A program made the translations under genes and the position numbers. DNA of 64,000 bases from Euryodendron excelsum (taxonomy: Eukaryota; Streptophyta; Magnoliopsida; Ericales; Pentaphylacaceae), in contig CM065397.1 in NCBI GenBank assembly GCA_033060915.1, positions 34,334,501-34,398,500 of the forward strand, written 5' to 3'. Position 1 is the stretch's first letter. The number at the start of each line of letters is the position of its first letter. This document shows positions 1 through 12,878 of this stretch, piece by piece. The notes below the pieces were generated by a model, which did not search any database, was not told where the DNA came from, and saw only the letters and a list, made by a program, of their open reading frames with translations.

Positions 1-1814
1 CAAAACTTGCATTAAACTTGTTTTCAAAATTGCATCAAAACCTTCCTTTCTAAAACTTATTTTCAAAATCACAATCCTAGGGTAATTCTAGCATTTCCAT
101 GGCTAGGGTTGCTTTAGGAAAGTGTTACATTTAACGTGGCCAATATGGTTCATATTTTCAATTCCTTGTTGTTTTCAAAACCACTTTCTTAAAGTGGTTC
201 TAGCCTTCTTATGGTTAGAATCGTTTTAGGAAAGTAATGCATTTTTATACTTTCTAAAAACTCTCTTTTCAAAAGTCTCTCTTTCTAAAACCCTCATTTT
301 CAACATGCTTTCCTAAAACTCTTCTTTCCAAAGTTGTTTTAAAAAACTCCCTCCAATAATCTATTTTTCAAAAACTCTTTTTCAACTCCTTTCCAAAATA
401 CTCTCTTCAAAATTCCTTTCCTAAAAACACTCCCTAGGTTTCCTTCTTAGAAAAACCTCTTCCTAAATCTGTTTCCTAAAAATCTCTTTCTAAAAACTTC
501 TCACTAGGATTTCTTTCCAAAAACTTTCTCTTTTCGAAATTCACTTACTAGAAACTTCTCTCTAGGATTTCTTTCTAAAAACTCTCTCTTTTCAAAATCT
601 CTTTCTAGAAACTCCTCTCTGGGATTTCCATCAAAAAATCTCCCTTTCTAAAAACTTACTTTCCAAAAACTCTTTTCTTGGTGCCCGAGTCAAACCCTAG
701 AGCCCACAATTAAGAAACTCTAATTTTTCTTCCCAAAAACATGATTTCTAATCCCTTATTCTGGCCTCCAAACCTAGGTTTTCAAAACCTCTTATTTTCT
801 ACATCAAAACTATACATATTTCCAAAACCTATTTTCTATATCAAAACTATAGTCTTCTGAAAACTAGAATTTCCAAAATTCTATCTTTCCAAATTCATGC
901 CAAATCCAATCTTCCCTTTAGGAAACTACCCCAATCTTCCCATTTAGGAAACTAGATCCTATCCCCCGTTTTTGGAAACAAAATCAAAACATCTATTTTT
1001 AGAAACAAATTCTAATCCTTTGCTTTAGGAAATAGGAATCTTAACCCTTCTTAGTCCAAATCTTTCCGAATCCACTCTTTCTTAATTTAGTACTTTCCTA
1101 AACCTTAGATTTCCTAAACCTAAACTTTTAAATCTTTCCTTAAACTTTAAACTTCCAAATCTTTCCTAATTCAACTCCTTTCTCAATTCCATCCCTTTTC
1201 AAATCTAAGTTTTCAAACCTTTCCTAATTTCAAGGATTTCTAAAACTCAAACTTCAAATCTTTCCAAATCTAAAACTTTCCTAATTCAAAACTTTCTTAA
1301 TCCAACACTTTCCTAAATTGAAACTTTCCTAAAACGAAACTTTTCAAAAAATGAGACTTTCCTAATTCGAAACTTCCCTAAACCAAAACTTTCCTAAAAC
1401 GGAACCTTCCTAAAGTGACACTTTCCTAAAACGAAACTTTCCTAAAACGAAACTTTCCTAATTCGAATCTTTCCTAAATCTAATATTTCCTAAAACTCTT
1501 TCATGTCAAGTCGAATCTTTCTTAAACCCTTCCAAGTCAAATTTTTTCTTAAGTCTCCTCTCTTTCCTAAGTCTAGCATTCTTAAACCTCTATCTTTCCA
1601 AAACAAGTCTAAATCTTTCTTCCATGTTCTATTTTTCCAAATCAAAATCCAACCTTTTCAATTCCAAAATTCTAAATTCCAATCTTCAATTTTCTATTCT
1701 AAGTTCAAATCAAATCCATTTTTCAATCAAAATTTCTTTCTTCCAATCCAACCTTCTATTTTCTATCGGACTCTTATCTGAACTATGACTGACCTGATTC
1801 CTCTAAAAGGATAC
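1..1814 (+). mobile_element. Left part of LTR O1 (Tat/Ogre-like, + orientation), 5' end outside window
   Basis: The sequence matches the transcribed half of the dominant LTR family. It begins in the stretch with repeated TTGCATCAAAA/TTTTCAAAA and runs through a long pyrimidine-rich block of TTTCCTAAAA and ACTTTCCTAATTCG variants. It stops at GGATAC (1809-1814), where S1 is inserted; the same LTR resumes at 7403. The promoter half lies to the left of the window. No protein-coding content is supported: the Phe/Ser-rich reading frames here come from the T/C-rich repeats. Confidence 0.85.
1810..1814. repeat. Target-site duplication GATAC of solo LTR S1 (left copy)
   Basis: GATAC stands directly before the TGTAAGCACC start of S1. 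An identical GATAC (7403-7407) follows its terminal CCACA. This five-base duplication defines S1 as a separate insertion into O1. Confidence 0.9.
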
Positions 1815-1959
1815 TGTAAGCACCTCATTTTTGCCCGCTCGGTAATCTCTGATCCGAATGGGTTCGCTTTTACACATCACACACATATTGAGACTCTAAC
1901 TCGATTTCTAAACTCCAATTTAGCCCACCGATTGCTTCCTAGGCCCATAGGGCCCACGT

Positions 1960-2500
1960 GAAGCTAAATGACCATTTTGCCCCTAGGCATCCCAACGCCC
2001 CGGGGACCACACCGACTCTGGGTATCAAACCGATAACTTTTTGGGAATTCTTATTATAGTATTCTCGACCTTTCTTTATCTTTTCGGATCATTCCGAATC
2101 AGTTCCGGCAAACCTGGTGCGAATTGACCGTTTTGCCCCTAGCAGGTCGGTCGCCTTTTTCGACCACACCGGCTCTGGGTATCAAACCGGTAATCTCCTA
2201 AGAATGCTTTTTATAGTATTCTCGACCTTTCTTTATCTTTTCGGATCATTCCGAGTCAATTCCGGCAAACCCGATGCAAAATGACCGTTTTGCCCCCGGT
2301 GGGCCGGTCGCTTTTTCTGACCACACCGGCTCTGGGTATCAAACCGGTAGCCTTTGGGAACATTCTAAATAATGTTTTCAAATCTCGAGTCTTTTTCTGA
2401 AACATTTCGGGTCCATCCTGGCAGCTTTCCGGCCCAATTAACCGTTTTGCCCCTAATGGCCCGATCAACCCTTCTATCAAATCTTCTCATCATTTTTCAC
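1960..2500 (+). repeat. About 158-bp tandem repeats in the S1 promoter half
   Basis: Units share GGTATCAAACCGGTAA, a TTTTATAGTATTCTC segment, TCGGATCATTCCGA and GACCGTTTTGCCCC. Landmarks recur near 2017, 2176 and 2337. The same array in other LTRs has three to four units. Confidence 0.75.
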
Positions 2501-2699
2501 GTCCTTTGTCCCCAAGACATTATTCTAAGGATTCCTGTCTCTTTTCGGCTCTCCGGGTCATTCCCGGCCCCTTCAATTCATCCCCAAACCTTCCGGAGTC
2601 ACTCTTAGTAAAGACAGGTTAAAAATTACATCGTAGTCACTAGTACAGGTGCCCAAATCTTTTAAAGATACGTTGCTTGCTGACCTTAAACATTTTCTA

Positions 2700-2765
2700 A
2701 ATGGCTGGCGTCACTAGTAGTGACGCCAAGCCAAAAAATGGCCTGGCGCCACTGCAATAGGCGCC
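2700..2765. repeat. GGCGCC-type hairpin block upstream of the S1 TATA box
   Basis: GGCGTCACTAGTAGTGACGCC is a near-continuous palindrome, followed by GGCGCCACTGCAATAGGCGCC with matching arms. Both lie within about 85 bases upstream of the TATA box, as in every LTR of this family here. Confidence 0.8.
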
Positions 2766-2781
2766 AATGTATTTCTCTCTC

Positions 2782-2789
2782 TATAAATA
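2782..2789 (+). promoter_or_regulatory. LTR TATA box (S1)
   Basis: TATAAATA in the context CTCTATAAATACAGAGCC. The same context is found in LTRs E, S2, H and F, so this is the likely core promoter of the LTR transcript. Confidence 0.8.
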
Positions 2790-3903
2790 CAGAGCCTCTT
2801 CAAGTTTGAAGAAGGTCCACAAACTCAATCTAAAAACCCTAACATTCGATATACAGAGCTCGTAACCTCCCTAAACCCTAGCTTCTCTAAATTTTCCAAA
2901 CCCTAGCCACCATACACAAACCCTAGCCTCCTATACACTCATACACACTCCAATACACTTATAAACTAGCCTCTAACCCTCCATTGAAGACTTGAATTGC
3001 TGCAACTCGAAGCTCTCGAAGACCAAGACAAAGCTCTCAAAGATTGAAGCAATGACCAAAGAAAAAGCAAGAAAGCAAGGCACGTAAAGCAAAGTGAAAT
3101 AAACAAGACATACGGTAGGTTTTCTCTTTAAGTTTCTGCACTTCCCCCTCTCTTTTCTCCCTTCTAACCCACATGGGTTTTCTTCTATTTTAATCCCCCA
3201 TCTTCTTTCCCCCCCCCCCTTCTTTCATGCTTGAAACAAGGGGATTCCCGGTCCATGGATTAGACTATTGGAGGGTCACCGTGTTGGGAGCTTTCTTCTA
3301 GTCTAACCGGAGACCACGTGGGTTTGGCCCCCTTGATTATGTGGTAAAGCCTTAACCTTGCATGTTCACGAACCCAATTTGCATTGTGCATATCATTATC
3401 TTGCATTCTTCCAAAAATTCGTTTTTAAACTTGTTTTCAAAACTTGCATCAAAGTTGTTTTCAAAATTGTATCAAAATCTCCTTTTTCAAAACTTGTTTT
3501 CAAAATCACAATCCTAAGGTGATTATAGACTTTCCATGGCTAGGATTGCTTTATGAAAGTGTTACATTTAAAGTGACCGATATGGTCTATATTTTCAACT
3601 CCTTGTTATTTTCAAAACCACTTTCTTAAAGTAGTTCTAACCTTCTTATAGTTAGAATCGCTTTAGGAAAGTGAGACATTTTTTATACTTTCTGAAAAGT
3701 CTCTTTTTAAAATTCTCTCTTTCTAAAACCCTCCTTTTCAACCTGGTTTTCTAAAACTCTTCTTTCCAAATTTGTTTTCAAAAGCTTCCTCTAAAAATCT
3801 ATTTTTCAAAAACTCATTTTCAACTCCTTTCCAAAACACTCTTTTCAAAATTCTACTTTCTAAAAACGCTCCCTAAATCTCTTTCCTAAAACTCTTTCCA
3901 ACA

Positions 3904-3908
3904 ATCTC
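3904..3908. repeat. Target-site duplication ATCTC of C1 (left copy)
   Basis: ATCTC occurs directly before TGTAACACCC and again directly after GTTACA (5193-5197). The interrupted S1 sequence reads continuously across the site once C1 and one copy are removed. Confidence 0.85.
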
Positions 3909-5192
3909 TGTAACACCCCCAAAATTTTGATGACTTTGAAATTATTTATCGTTAGACCCCTTGTGTTCTTCTATGCAAAAAACCATGTAGGAGTATTAAG
4001 TGACATATTATAGGAATCCGTACAAATTCAAAAAATTTCTTATACACAAGGAGAATGTGCTACCTCTATTAATAGCGTGTATTTTATTATGTGGTCTTCA
4101 ATTGGAGTATAAAGGACTGGTGGTCAACCTATGAGGCTTGACATGTGATGCGGTTAAATAAGAGCCATGAGAGATGATTTGTCAAAGCTTTACCATTGCA
4201 TGCAACTACATGTCAAATTAGTAGGCCTTTACTCATGCAAGCGGCCAAGTGGATTAAAAGATGTCATTACATGATTCAACATGCTCATGCCAGTTAACAC
4301 GTTGTAGATGAGTTGTCAATACAAGGAGGTCTACATTGTATTATAAATAAGAGGCCATTCGGTCATTGGTTTCTCATGCAAATAAAAGCATAAAAAAAAA
4401 AAGAGGGGGGGGGGGGGGGGGCGCACCGAATGGCTGCCAAGAGAAAGAGAGGCGAAAAGGGAGGAAAGAAAATAAGGAAGCAAAAAAAATAAATAAAGGA
4501 AAAGGAAAAGAAAATTGTGGGAAAAATTTATTACTTTGATTTTAGTTTATATAAAATTATTTGGAGAGCTGTGGTGATCTCATAGAAATCACTTGAGGTA
4601 ACCGGGTTATATACAATATGCTTCTTTTGAAATCTCTTTGCAAAAAATTTATTCATATTATTCCTGAATTGTGTTATTGTTGAATCTTTGTACTCGTTGT
4701 TTAATTCCATGATTATATTTATTGTTGGATCCATTAAATTCCTCATGGCACATCCTTAATTATTGTGTTCGTTAATTCGTTGATAAAATTATATTTTTAA
4801 ATAATATTATTTTAAATATCCTCGGTTGAACCGGTTTATTCGTGGAGCTTCATTTTTAAATATGTTGAACCAAGCATTTGTACTTCTGTGTATTGTATAC
4901 TTCCTGGTTAAATTTTATTTTTCAGGTAGAAGCATATAAGGTGCCAACGGAGCATTATTTTGAGCTTATAAATAATCATATTTATTTTGAAAACATTATT
5001 GTTAGAAATTATGTATCTTGAAGCTTAGGAAGAATTAGTATTTTTTTTTTGAGGTATTTGAAGTTGTAATTTTATCTCAAGAATTAAATTTGAAGCCACT
5101 TATAATGGTGCATTTGAGGTTGTAGCATGGTTAGCTCTTATTAGAAGTTAGTTATTTTATTTATTAACGGTCCAAAAATTTGGGTCGTTACA
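3909..5192 (+). mobile_element. C1: chromovirus-type solo LTR inserted in S1
   Basis: A 1284-bp unit starting TGTAACACCC and ending GGTCGTTACA, flanked by perfect ATCTC duplications (3904-3908 and 5193-5197). These termini are typical of plant Ty3-gypsy chromovirus LTRs (family knowledge). TATAAATA at 4342-4349 is a plausible promoter. A run of A followed by about 20 consecutive G lies near 4390-4421. No internal domain or coding region is attached. Reading frames inside it, such as 4531-4746 on the minus strand, match nothing I recognise. Confidence 0.88.
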
Positions 5193-7402
5193 ATCTCCTT
5201 CTAAAAATCTTTCTAGAAACTCTCTCTCCAAAACTCACCTTCTAGAAACTCCTCCTTAGGATTCCTTCCAAAAACCTCATTTCCAAAAACTCTTTCCTTA
5301 GAATCCAAGTCAAACCCTAGAAGTCACAATTAGGAAACCCTAATTTTCTTTCCAAGAACATGATTTTTGAACTTGCCTTAAAACCTAGGTTTCCAAAACC
5401 TCCCTTTCTGTATCAAAATCATAAGTTTCAAAAAAACCCCTTTTCTACGTCAAAACTATAGTCTTCCAAATCTAGGGTTTCTAAAACCTCTCTTTCCAAA
5501 TCCTTGTCAAATCCAATATTCCCTTTAGGAAACCAAATCCAATCTCCCACTTAGGAAACTAGATCCAATCTTCCGTTTTTGCAAACAAAATCAAAACACT
5601 TTTTCTTAGAAACAAAATCCAAATCTTTCCTAATTCAACTCCTTTCTAATCTTCTACTTTCCTAAATCTTAAGTTTCCAAAATTTAAATGTAAAAATCTT
5701 TCCTAAATTTTAAAACTTAACTTCTACATCTTTCCTAATTCAACCCTTTTCTAATTCTATCCACTTTCAAATCTTAACTTTCCAAATCTAAGTTTTCAAA
5801 CATTTCCTAAACTCAAACCTTTCCTAATCTCAAGATTTTCTAAAATTCAAACTTTAAAACTTTCCAAATCATTCTAAATTTCAAATCTTTCCAAATTCAA
5901 AATTTTCTAAATTCAAAACTTTCTTAAGTTAAATCTTTCTAAACTTCCAAACTTTCTAAATTCTAAATTTTCCTAAAACTTGAAATCTTTCCAAATCTAA
6001 AACTTTCTTATTCTCAAAACTTTCTTATTTTCAAAACTTCTTTATTTTCAAAACCTTTCCTATTTCAAAACATTTCTTAAATCTCAAACTTTCTTAATTC
6101 AAAACTTTCCTAAGTTGAAGCTTTCTAAATTCAAAACTTTCCAATTTCAAAACTTTCTTAAAACGAAATGTTTCCTATTTCAAAACTTTCTTAATCTAAC
6201 ACTTTCCTAATTCAAAAACTTTCCCAATTCGAAATCTTTCCTAAAATGACATTTTCCTAATTCGAACTTTTCCTAATTAAAAACTTTTCTACAACGGAAC
6301 TTTCCTAAAACGAAACTTTTCTAAATTCAAACTTTTCCTAATTCGAATCTTTTCTAAATTCCAACTTCCCTAATTTTCCAAGTCCAACATTCAAGTCAAA
6401 TCTTTCTAAATCTCAAGCCTTTCCTAAGTCTCATCTTTCTAAGTCTAGGTTTCCTAAAACCAAGTCTTTCAAAATCAATATTTTCAAATCTTCCAATCAA
6501 AGTCCAAATTTCCTATTCTTCCAATTCCAATTCGAATTCCAACTCCAACTCTTTTCCAAATCAACTCTTCTATTTTCAATCGGACTCTTGTTCGAACTAC
6601 GACTAACCTGATTCCTCTAAAAGGATACGTAGGCAACCCTCATGGTTGCGGTCACAACATTTTTTAAGTTTCTATTTCCACAAAAATCTTTCCAAATCTC
6701 CAATCTATTTTCAAACTTCCAATTCCAAATTTCTATTTCCAAATCTTCAATTTCAATTTCCAAAACCTTCTTTCCAAATTCAAACTTCTATCTCTTTTTT
6801 CAAATCAAATCAATTTCTTTCCAAATATTTTTTTTTAATTCTCTTTTCTTGCACTTAGATATCATGCATCATGTTAAATTTCTTTTTAAACATTTCTTTT
6901 ATAAAGTGGATAGGATTGAACATTGGTTAGCTGAAGACTCTCATAGGTGAATCTAGGTAAATAGACATGTAGGTACCGCAAGGGCGGGGTAGGGTCATGG
7001 CTTAGTGCGTCTTCCCTACACGTAACCAACCTCCGAACCTAGAATCACTGTTTTCGAATGACCAAAATGGAGTTTATTTTCAAAAAGGGCTTAAATGTTC
7101 CCAAAGGTTGCTAAACAACCCATTTTCTTAAAAACCCTCTGTTGAGGAGATATTTTCAAAATCATTTTCCAAAACCCTAAGTGTAGTTTTCGGATTATGC
7201 TTAGTTTTTAGGTGACCTAACTCACCTTAATCAAGTTAGGTGCCGACTCCAAATTGTTTTCCAAAAGCCCTTTATTCAAATTAATTTTCAATTCAAACCT
7301 AGTCGCACTCATTCTTTTAGGAGGGTGAGTTCTAATGAGAGAGTACAGTGCTTTTCCCGCTTGTGTGTGTATTCCTCAAGTGCGAAAAATTTGGGCGCCA
7401 CA

Positions 7403-8193
7403 GATACGAAGGCAACCCTCTTGGGTGCGGTCATAACCTTTTTCAAGTTTCTATTTCCACAACCTTTTTCAATCTCCAACTTCACAACTTTTTTCCAATT
7501 TCTAATTCTAAATTTCTATTTTTAAATCTCTATTTCCAATTTCTAAGCTTTTCAATTTCAAATCTATCTTTTCAAATGTCTGTCTAAAAATAAATCAATT
7601 TCTTTTCAAATCTATTTCCAAATCTATTTTTCAACTTCCTTTTCTTGCATTTGCATGTCATGGATCATTCTTTTCCAAAAACATTCTTTTTCTAAAGTGG
7701 ATAGGATTGAACATTTGTTAGTTGAAGACTCTCATAGGTGAATCTAGGGTAAATGGACATGTAGGTACCACAAGGACGGTAGGGTGATGGTTTAGTGCGT
7801 CTTTCCTACACGTAACCAACCTCCGAACTTACGATCACTGTTTTTGAAAGACCAAAATGGAGTTTATTTTCAAAAAGAGCTTAAATGTTTTCTAAAGGTT
7901 GCCAAACAACCTGTTTTCTTAAAAACCCTCTCTTGAGGTAATATTTTCAAAATCGTTTTCAAAAATCCTAAGTGTAGTTTTCGAATTGTGCTTAGATTTT
8001 AAGTGACCTAACTCACCTTAATTAAGTTAGGTAGTGACTCCAAATTTTTTTCTAAAAGCCCTTTATTCAAATCCATTTTCAATTCAAACATAGTCACATT
8101 CATTCTTCTAGGAGGGTGAGTTCTAATGAGAGAGCACAGTGTTTTTCTCACTTGTGTGTGTATTCCTCGAGTGCAAAAAATTTGGGCGCGACA
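7403..8193 (+). mobile_element. Right part of LTR O1 (3' end of LTR)
   Basis: This resumes O1 at GATACGAAGGCAACCC, directly matching GGATACGTAGGCAACC within S1 at about 6624. It carries the conserved 3' block: ACATGTAGGTACC, CTACACGTAACCAACC, GGTGACCTAACTCACC, and the terminus GGGCGCGACA at 8193. The next base begins gag sequence of opposite orientation, so O1 was inserted into copy B1. Whether O1 is a solo LTR or the 3' LTR of a larger element is undecided because its left end is off-window. Confidence 0.85.
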
Positions 8194-9950
8194 CATAGTT
8201 AAACTCAGTATGGGCGATGGGTTTCCCAATAGGTGGAGCTCGGCTTCGCCATACTTAGGGTGTAGAAACTTGTCACCCCAACCGTCAACGACCATGTCTT
8301 CGTCAAGGTCCTCCTCCACAAATGTTGGCTCTGCAATCGGTCAGTTTGACGAATCAGGCACCTCATTAGGGTTATAGAGGTAGATCGGGCATGGTGGAAA
8401 TTTCCCCTCCTAATCGCTCTTTTCATTAGTTTCACAATCTCCTTCATATCCTTTAACCATGATCTCATCCAATTCACCCTCCTCTTCTATTTCCTCTAAT
8501 ATCACATTGACTGTATGGTCCGGCATAGGATTTGTGGTCACACTAGGGGTAGGAGTAGGCTTCACCGGTTGTAGATCAATGGTCTTATTGTCTATCAAGT
8601 GTTGGATTTTATGTTTGAGGGAGAAACAACTTTCAGTGTCATGCCTGGTGCCTCCCGAGTGATACTCGTAAGTGAGGGTGCCATTAAAGGTTGGAGGTAG
8701 AGGGCTTGGCAATGGATGGGCCAGTATTGATTTTAGGATGTTGTTCTTCAAGAGGTTATGGTAAGCTTTAGTTTGGGTGCAGGCTAAGGCATCGAATTTA
8801 CAGAAGTATCGGGCCGGCCTATTAAAGTTAGGTCATGCCTCAGCAGGGCCAAAGTTGGGTGCTTGGGCATGCATGTTTAGAGTGGGCATGGGTAAGATAG
8901 GGTGGGACTGAAGTGGGGGACGGTATTGGGGTGGTTGAATGGGTAAGCTAGCAGATACCTTACTTTCCTTCATGATCACTCCCTTTGTAGTAGCCACCTT
9001 ATTGGCTATGTTGGTAGAGGTGTCTCTGGTTTTTACATAGGGGTCGGTAATCTACCCCATCATAAGACCATTTTCTATCATTTTCCCTTGTATGATGAGC
9101 TCGGAGAATCTTTTCCTTATGCTGGTGTATAGCTTCTCATAGTATATGCCTTGGAACGTGTGTATGAATAGTTGCACATACTTCTTTTCTTTTAATAGGG
9201 GATTGACTTGTGTAGCTGCTTCCCTCCACCTAAGGACGTAACTTTTGAACCTTCTTTATCTCCTTTACTCGTGGTCATTAAGGACCACCGATCAGAAGTG
9301 AGTTCGATGTTGTGGTGGTATTGGGCTTTAAATGCATTGACTAACTCGATCCAAGTTGTGATCTTCCTTAAGTCATGTTGGGCAAACCATTGCAAGGAAA
9401 ATCTAGTGAGGCTATGTTGGAACAATTTCATGAGGAGCTTTAGATCGTTGCCATGACCACTCAATGGCCCAGCATAAAGGCAAAGGCGAGCAATAGGATT
9501 GCCAGTGTCATCAGATTTCTGAAAGTCAAGCATTTTGAACTTTATAGGTCTTGGATGGTCTGGGAAGAAGCACCACTCATCATAGGATGTGAGCCTAAAG
9601 GAGTCATTGTCGTGGAGGCTTTGCATCGAGTCTTCCAACCCTTGAATTTTCAGACTGATAGGATCGAGGGAGGTTCTTTTCACAACATGAGAGAGCAGTA
9701 TGGTTTTCTCTTCTTCAGTATTGGCCCCTTTGGGATCCTCCTTGTTTTTCCCAGTAGCGTCGGATTGTAGCACAACTATTAGATTAGCAAATTCGAAGTC
9801 TTTGGGAAAAATAATGGATGATGATGGGGCCAGAGCAGCTTCTTTCATGGTCATGGACTGGATGAGCTTGAACATCTCACCGATCTTGGTTCTCATTTTA
9901 TTGACTTCTTCACGAGAGACGGAGGATGACTTGTCAAGATTGGTATCCAT
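8194..9950 (-). pseudogene. gag: gag pseudogene of copy B1, 3' end cut by LTR O1
   Basis: The minus-strand gag most likely starts at the ATG at 9950-9948 (MDTNLDKSSSVSREEVNKMR). The N-terminal part has polar helical sequence, then the Retrotrans_gag-like core with W/F/R positions (QWFAQHDLRKITTW, then DRWSLMT). A frameshift near 9250-9300 ends the first open segment at 9192. Downstream segments hold the zinc-knuckle-like motif (YEYHSGG...HDTESC, about 8590-8640; the first Cys is Tyr) and an acidic region. A second frameshift near 8420 leads to a tail segment reading DMVVDGWGDKFLHPKYGEAE that matches gag of E. The frame then runs directly into LTR O1 at 8193. Capsid/nucleocapsid is the expected role; this copy cannot make it. 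Confidence 0.85.
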
Positions 9951-11510
9951 TAGTGCAGCTCTTTGTCGGGTAATGATGGGGTTTCTAAGTGGATGCCAAT
10001 CTTTCTTAGGAGCAATGATGGCTTTGTAGGTGTAGTTTCTGCAAAAGAAAAAGAAAGAAAAGAAAAACAAGCCATAAGTTAGTTTCTAATATTTGAAAAG
10101 CTTTATACAATGCATGCGCTAGAGATATCCCTTCTTGAGAGGGAGACTAAACATGATGGATTTGGCTCATTTTTTGGAGATAGGGGGTTTGCCCCTGTAT
10201 GCAGATACCTTACTGTTTGAGTAGGAGCATACATTCATTCATTCATGAAAAATAAAGAAGTACATTGAACTTTGGAGTTTAAATACAACGGAATTCAAAT
10301 ACATTTTAATAGGGGGAGAGATAACAATTTCCTTAGGACTTCCACCTATCTACATTTGAAATCCTAAACTACTATTGAGTCTTCAGATTGCCTTCTTTGA
10401 GTTTTATGTTGAGGAGGTCGTTGAGAGACCTTGTTTGATTGCACCTTATCTTCTTGGCAACCATATCTCCGTGAGCATAGAGGGATTGAGGCCCCTCTTT
10501 ATGGAATGATTTGAAATGTATGCCATAACTCCTTAGGGTTACGTGGGAACCCTTAGGATTTTGGTAGGTTTAATGCAAGGGAGAGTGAACTTAGTGTCAC
10601 TCTCTTTGGGTTGATCACATACATGAAGAGGCAGTGACTTGAGCTACTTTGGAACTCTTGTCTTGACATGAAATATTGAATGCATAAACATGTATGCATA
10701 GAGTATAGAGATAGAGAATGCAATTGTAAAGTAAACATGGATGCATGAGCAATTATACAGGCATTATAACAGTAGGAATACAAGCATTATAACAATAGGA
10801 ATAAATAAGCTTAAAGGAAAGTAAAACAGTCACCCTTTCCTCCATGGTTTTGAAATCGATTTGCGTGTCTTAAATCTGGTAGAGGTTCGGCTATGCATGG
10901 TTTCTACATGAGCATGAGGTTGAGGGTTTACTAATGCTTCCTAAGAAGGCTCGGTTCCTAGATCTTCAAACTTAGGCCCACTCCCCAAAGTGGTACCATT
11001 ATCGGTTGGTGATCAGAACGGGGGAACCATCAAGAGGCCTTAGACTAAGAAACTGACACAACATCTAGCCTACAATCAATATACTACTCCCCTTTCTAAC
11101 TAAAAGGGACATATTCAGGTAAAGAATGCAGGTCTACAAATGCTTATGCACATGCAGTGTATGTGCAGAATTTTAAAAAGTGGAGGAAAGGGCCCAATAA
11201 CTTCCATCCATCCTGTCCATTCCATTCATACATTTATGACATACATGGCAGTTAAGATGACATAAAATAAAAGTGTGAACCAAGGTCCACCTACAAAAAT
11301 AAAGATATAAAAAGCCAGTACTTGAATAACAAACTTAATGTAAGATTGAATGATTGAATGAAATTGAAAGCATGCTATGACATGTTTTTGAAAACAGCTT
11401 TGAAAAGTTTGGTTTTGAAAATTTCAAAGTGGATAAAATTGGACAAATTAATCAAAGACTCTAGATGAGTGAGGGTGGAGAGACACGACAATGGCCTAAC
11501 CCTCTAAGCA
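9951..11510 (-). other. Leader between PBS and gag of copy B1
   Basis: Non-coding leader shared with E (29844-31376) and F (60147-60937): blocks GGAGATAGGGGGTTTGCCCC, ATCTCCGTGAGCATAGA and GGGAACCCTTAGG (as read on +). On the minus strand a long pyrimidine run ending TTTTGCAG (intron end at 10039) sits about 90 bases upstream of the gag ATG and looks like a 3' splice site. No open frame of note apart from low-complexity ones. Confidence 0.7.
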
Positions 11511-11528
11511 TTCCCAGTGGAGTTGCTA
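11511..11528 (-). other. Primer-binding site of copy B1 (degenerate)
   Basis: On the minus strand this reads TAGCAACTCCACTGGGAA, two bases after the LTR end. It differs from the intact copy in E (TGGCGACTCCGCTGGGGA) at four positions, three of them apparent G-to-A changes. The position next to the LTR end fixes the orientation of B1. Confidence 0.8.
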
Positions 11529-11530
11529 GT

Positions 11531-12878
11531 TATCGCGCCCCAATTTTTTGCACTTGAGGAAAATATGCATAAGTAAAAAAACTACTGCACTCTCTCGTTA
11601 GAACTCATCCTCCTAGAAGGACGAGTGCGTCTAGGTTTGAATTGAAAATTGATTTGAATAAGGGCTTTTAGAAAAAGGTTTGGAGTCACCACCTAACTTG
11701 ATTAAGGTGAGTTAGGTCACCGAAAACTAAACAATCCGAAGATTACACTTAGGGAATTTGAAAAAGCTTTTGGAAAACTTCCTCACGAGACAGTTTTTAA
11801 AAAAGAGCTTATATTACCACCTTTGGAAAGATTTAAGCCCTTTTTTAAAATAACTCCATTTTGGTCTTTGAAAACAGTGATTCTAGATTTGGACGTTGGT
11901 TACGTGCAGGGAAGATATCCTAAGATCATCACCTTATGCTACCTTTTTAGTACTTACATATCTAGTCATCATAGGTTCACTCAATTAGAATCCTTGATTA
12001 ATAAATGTCCAATTATATCCACTTTGAAAAGAATTTGGAAAACAGGTTTATCATGATGCATGACATACAAATGCAAGAAAAAGATTTAATTTTGAAAATA
12101 GATTTGAAAAGAAAGATTTGATTTTAGAAAAAAGGTTTTAGAGATTGGAAATAGATTATGGAATTGGAGATTTGAAAATAGATTTTAGAATTAGAAACAT
12201 GAAATAGATTATAGAATTGAAAATTTGAAAAAAGTTATGACCGCACCCACAAGGGTTGCCTACGTATCTGTTTGTTGGGAATAAGATCAATCGTAGTTCG
12301 GATAAGAGTCCAATTGAAAATAGAAGGTTTGATTTGAAAAAGAGTTTAATCTAACTTTGAATAGAAAATATGAAATCAAGATTTGAAATTGAACTTAGAC
12401 TTAGAATTGAACTTCGAAAAGGGTTTGAACTTTGAAAGAGAAGTTGGACTTGATTTGAGAAAGAAGGAATTGAGTTTTGGAAACTTTTTGACTTAGATTG
12501 AAATTGGAAAACCATCTTGATTTAGAAAGGAGTTCTAAAAAAGAGTTGAAACTTCCTAACTTAGGATTAGGGTTAAACTAGAGTTTGACTTCCTATGGTT
12601 TAGGTAACCTAAGGTTGAAGCATGGAATTGAATTGACTTGATTTGAACTTAAGAAATTTGATTTTAGGAACTAGGAAAGCTAGATTTAAGAAATATTAGG
12701 GAAGGAATTGATTTGATTTAAAAACACTTGACTTGGAAAAGACTTGTAAAGATTTGACTTGATTTGATTTGGAGAAATTTGGAAAGTTAGAATTTAGGAA
12801 AGATTGGATTTAGGAAATTTTTGAATTAGGAAAGTTTCAAAATAGGAAAGTTCCATTTTAGGAAAGTGCCAAATTAAG
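11531..12878 (-). mobile_element. Partial 5' LTR of copy B1 (3' portion only)
   Basis: From the terminus GGGGCGCGATA (TG end decayed to TA on the plus strand) rightward it follows the family in minus orientation: GTGAGTTAGGTCACC at 11707, the GCCTACGTATC block near 12260, then purine-rich GGAAAG repeats. It stops abruptly at about 12878, before the promoter half, and meets LTR sequence of opposite orientation. About 3 kb of this LTR is missing. Confidence 0.8.

Larger units (their letters stand above)
1815..7402 (+). mobile_element. S1: solo LTR of the Tat/Ogre-like family, with C1 nested inside
   Basis: S1 starts TGTAAGCACC and ends GGGCGCCACA, with perfect GATAC flanks. No PBS, gag or polypurine tract is attached, so it is a solo LTR left by LTR-LTR recombination. 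In order it holds about three 158-bp tandem units (about 1960-2500), a GGCGTC/GGCGCC hairpin block (2700-2765), TATAAATA at 2782-2789, a candidate splice donor ACG|GTAGGT near 3114, a pyrimidine-rich low-complexity stretch, and the conserved 3' block (6930-7402). It lacks the 81-bp array seen in other copies. Without C1 it is about 4.3 kb. Confidence 0.9.

Noticed and set aside
1503..1781. Phe/Ser/Lys-rich frames in LTRs (also 6642-6950, 17394-17748, 31849-32146, 35564-35862, 43620-44027)
   Set aside because: They arise from low-complexity T/C-rich or A/G-rich LTR sequence and recur in each LTR copy with frameshifts.
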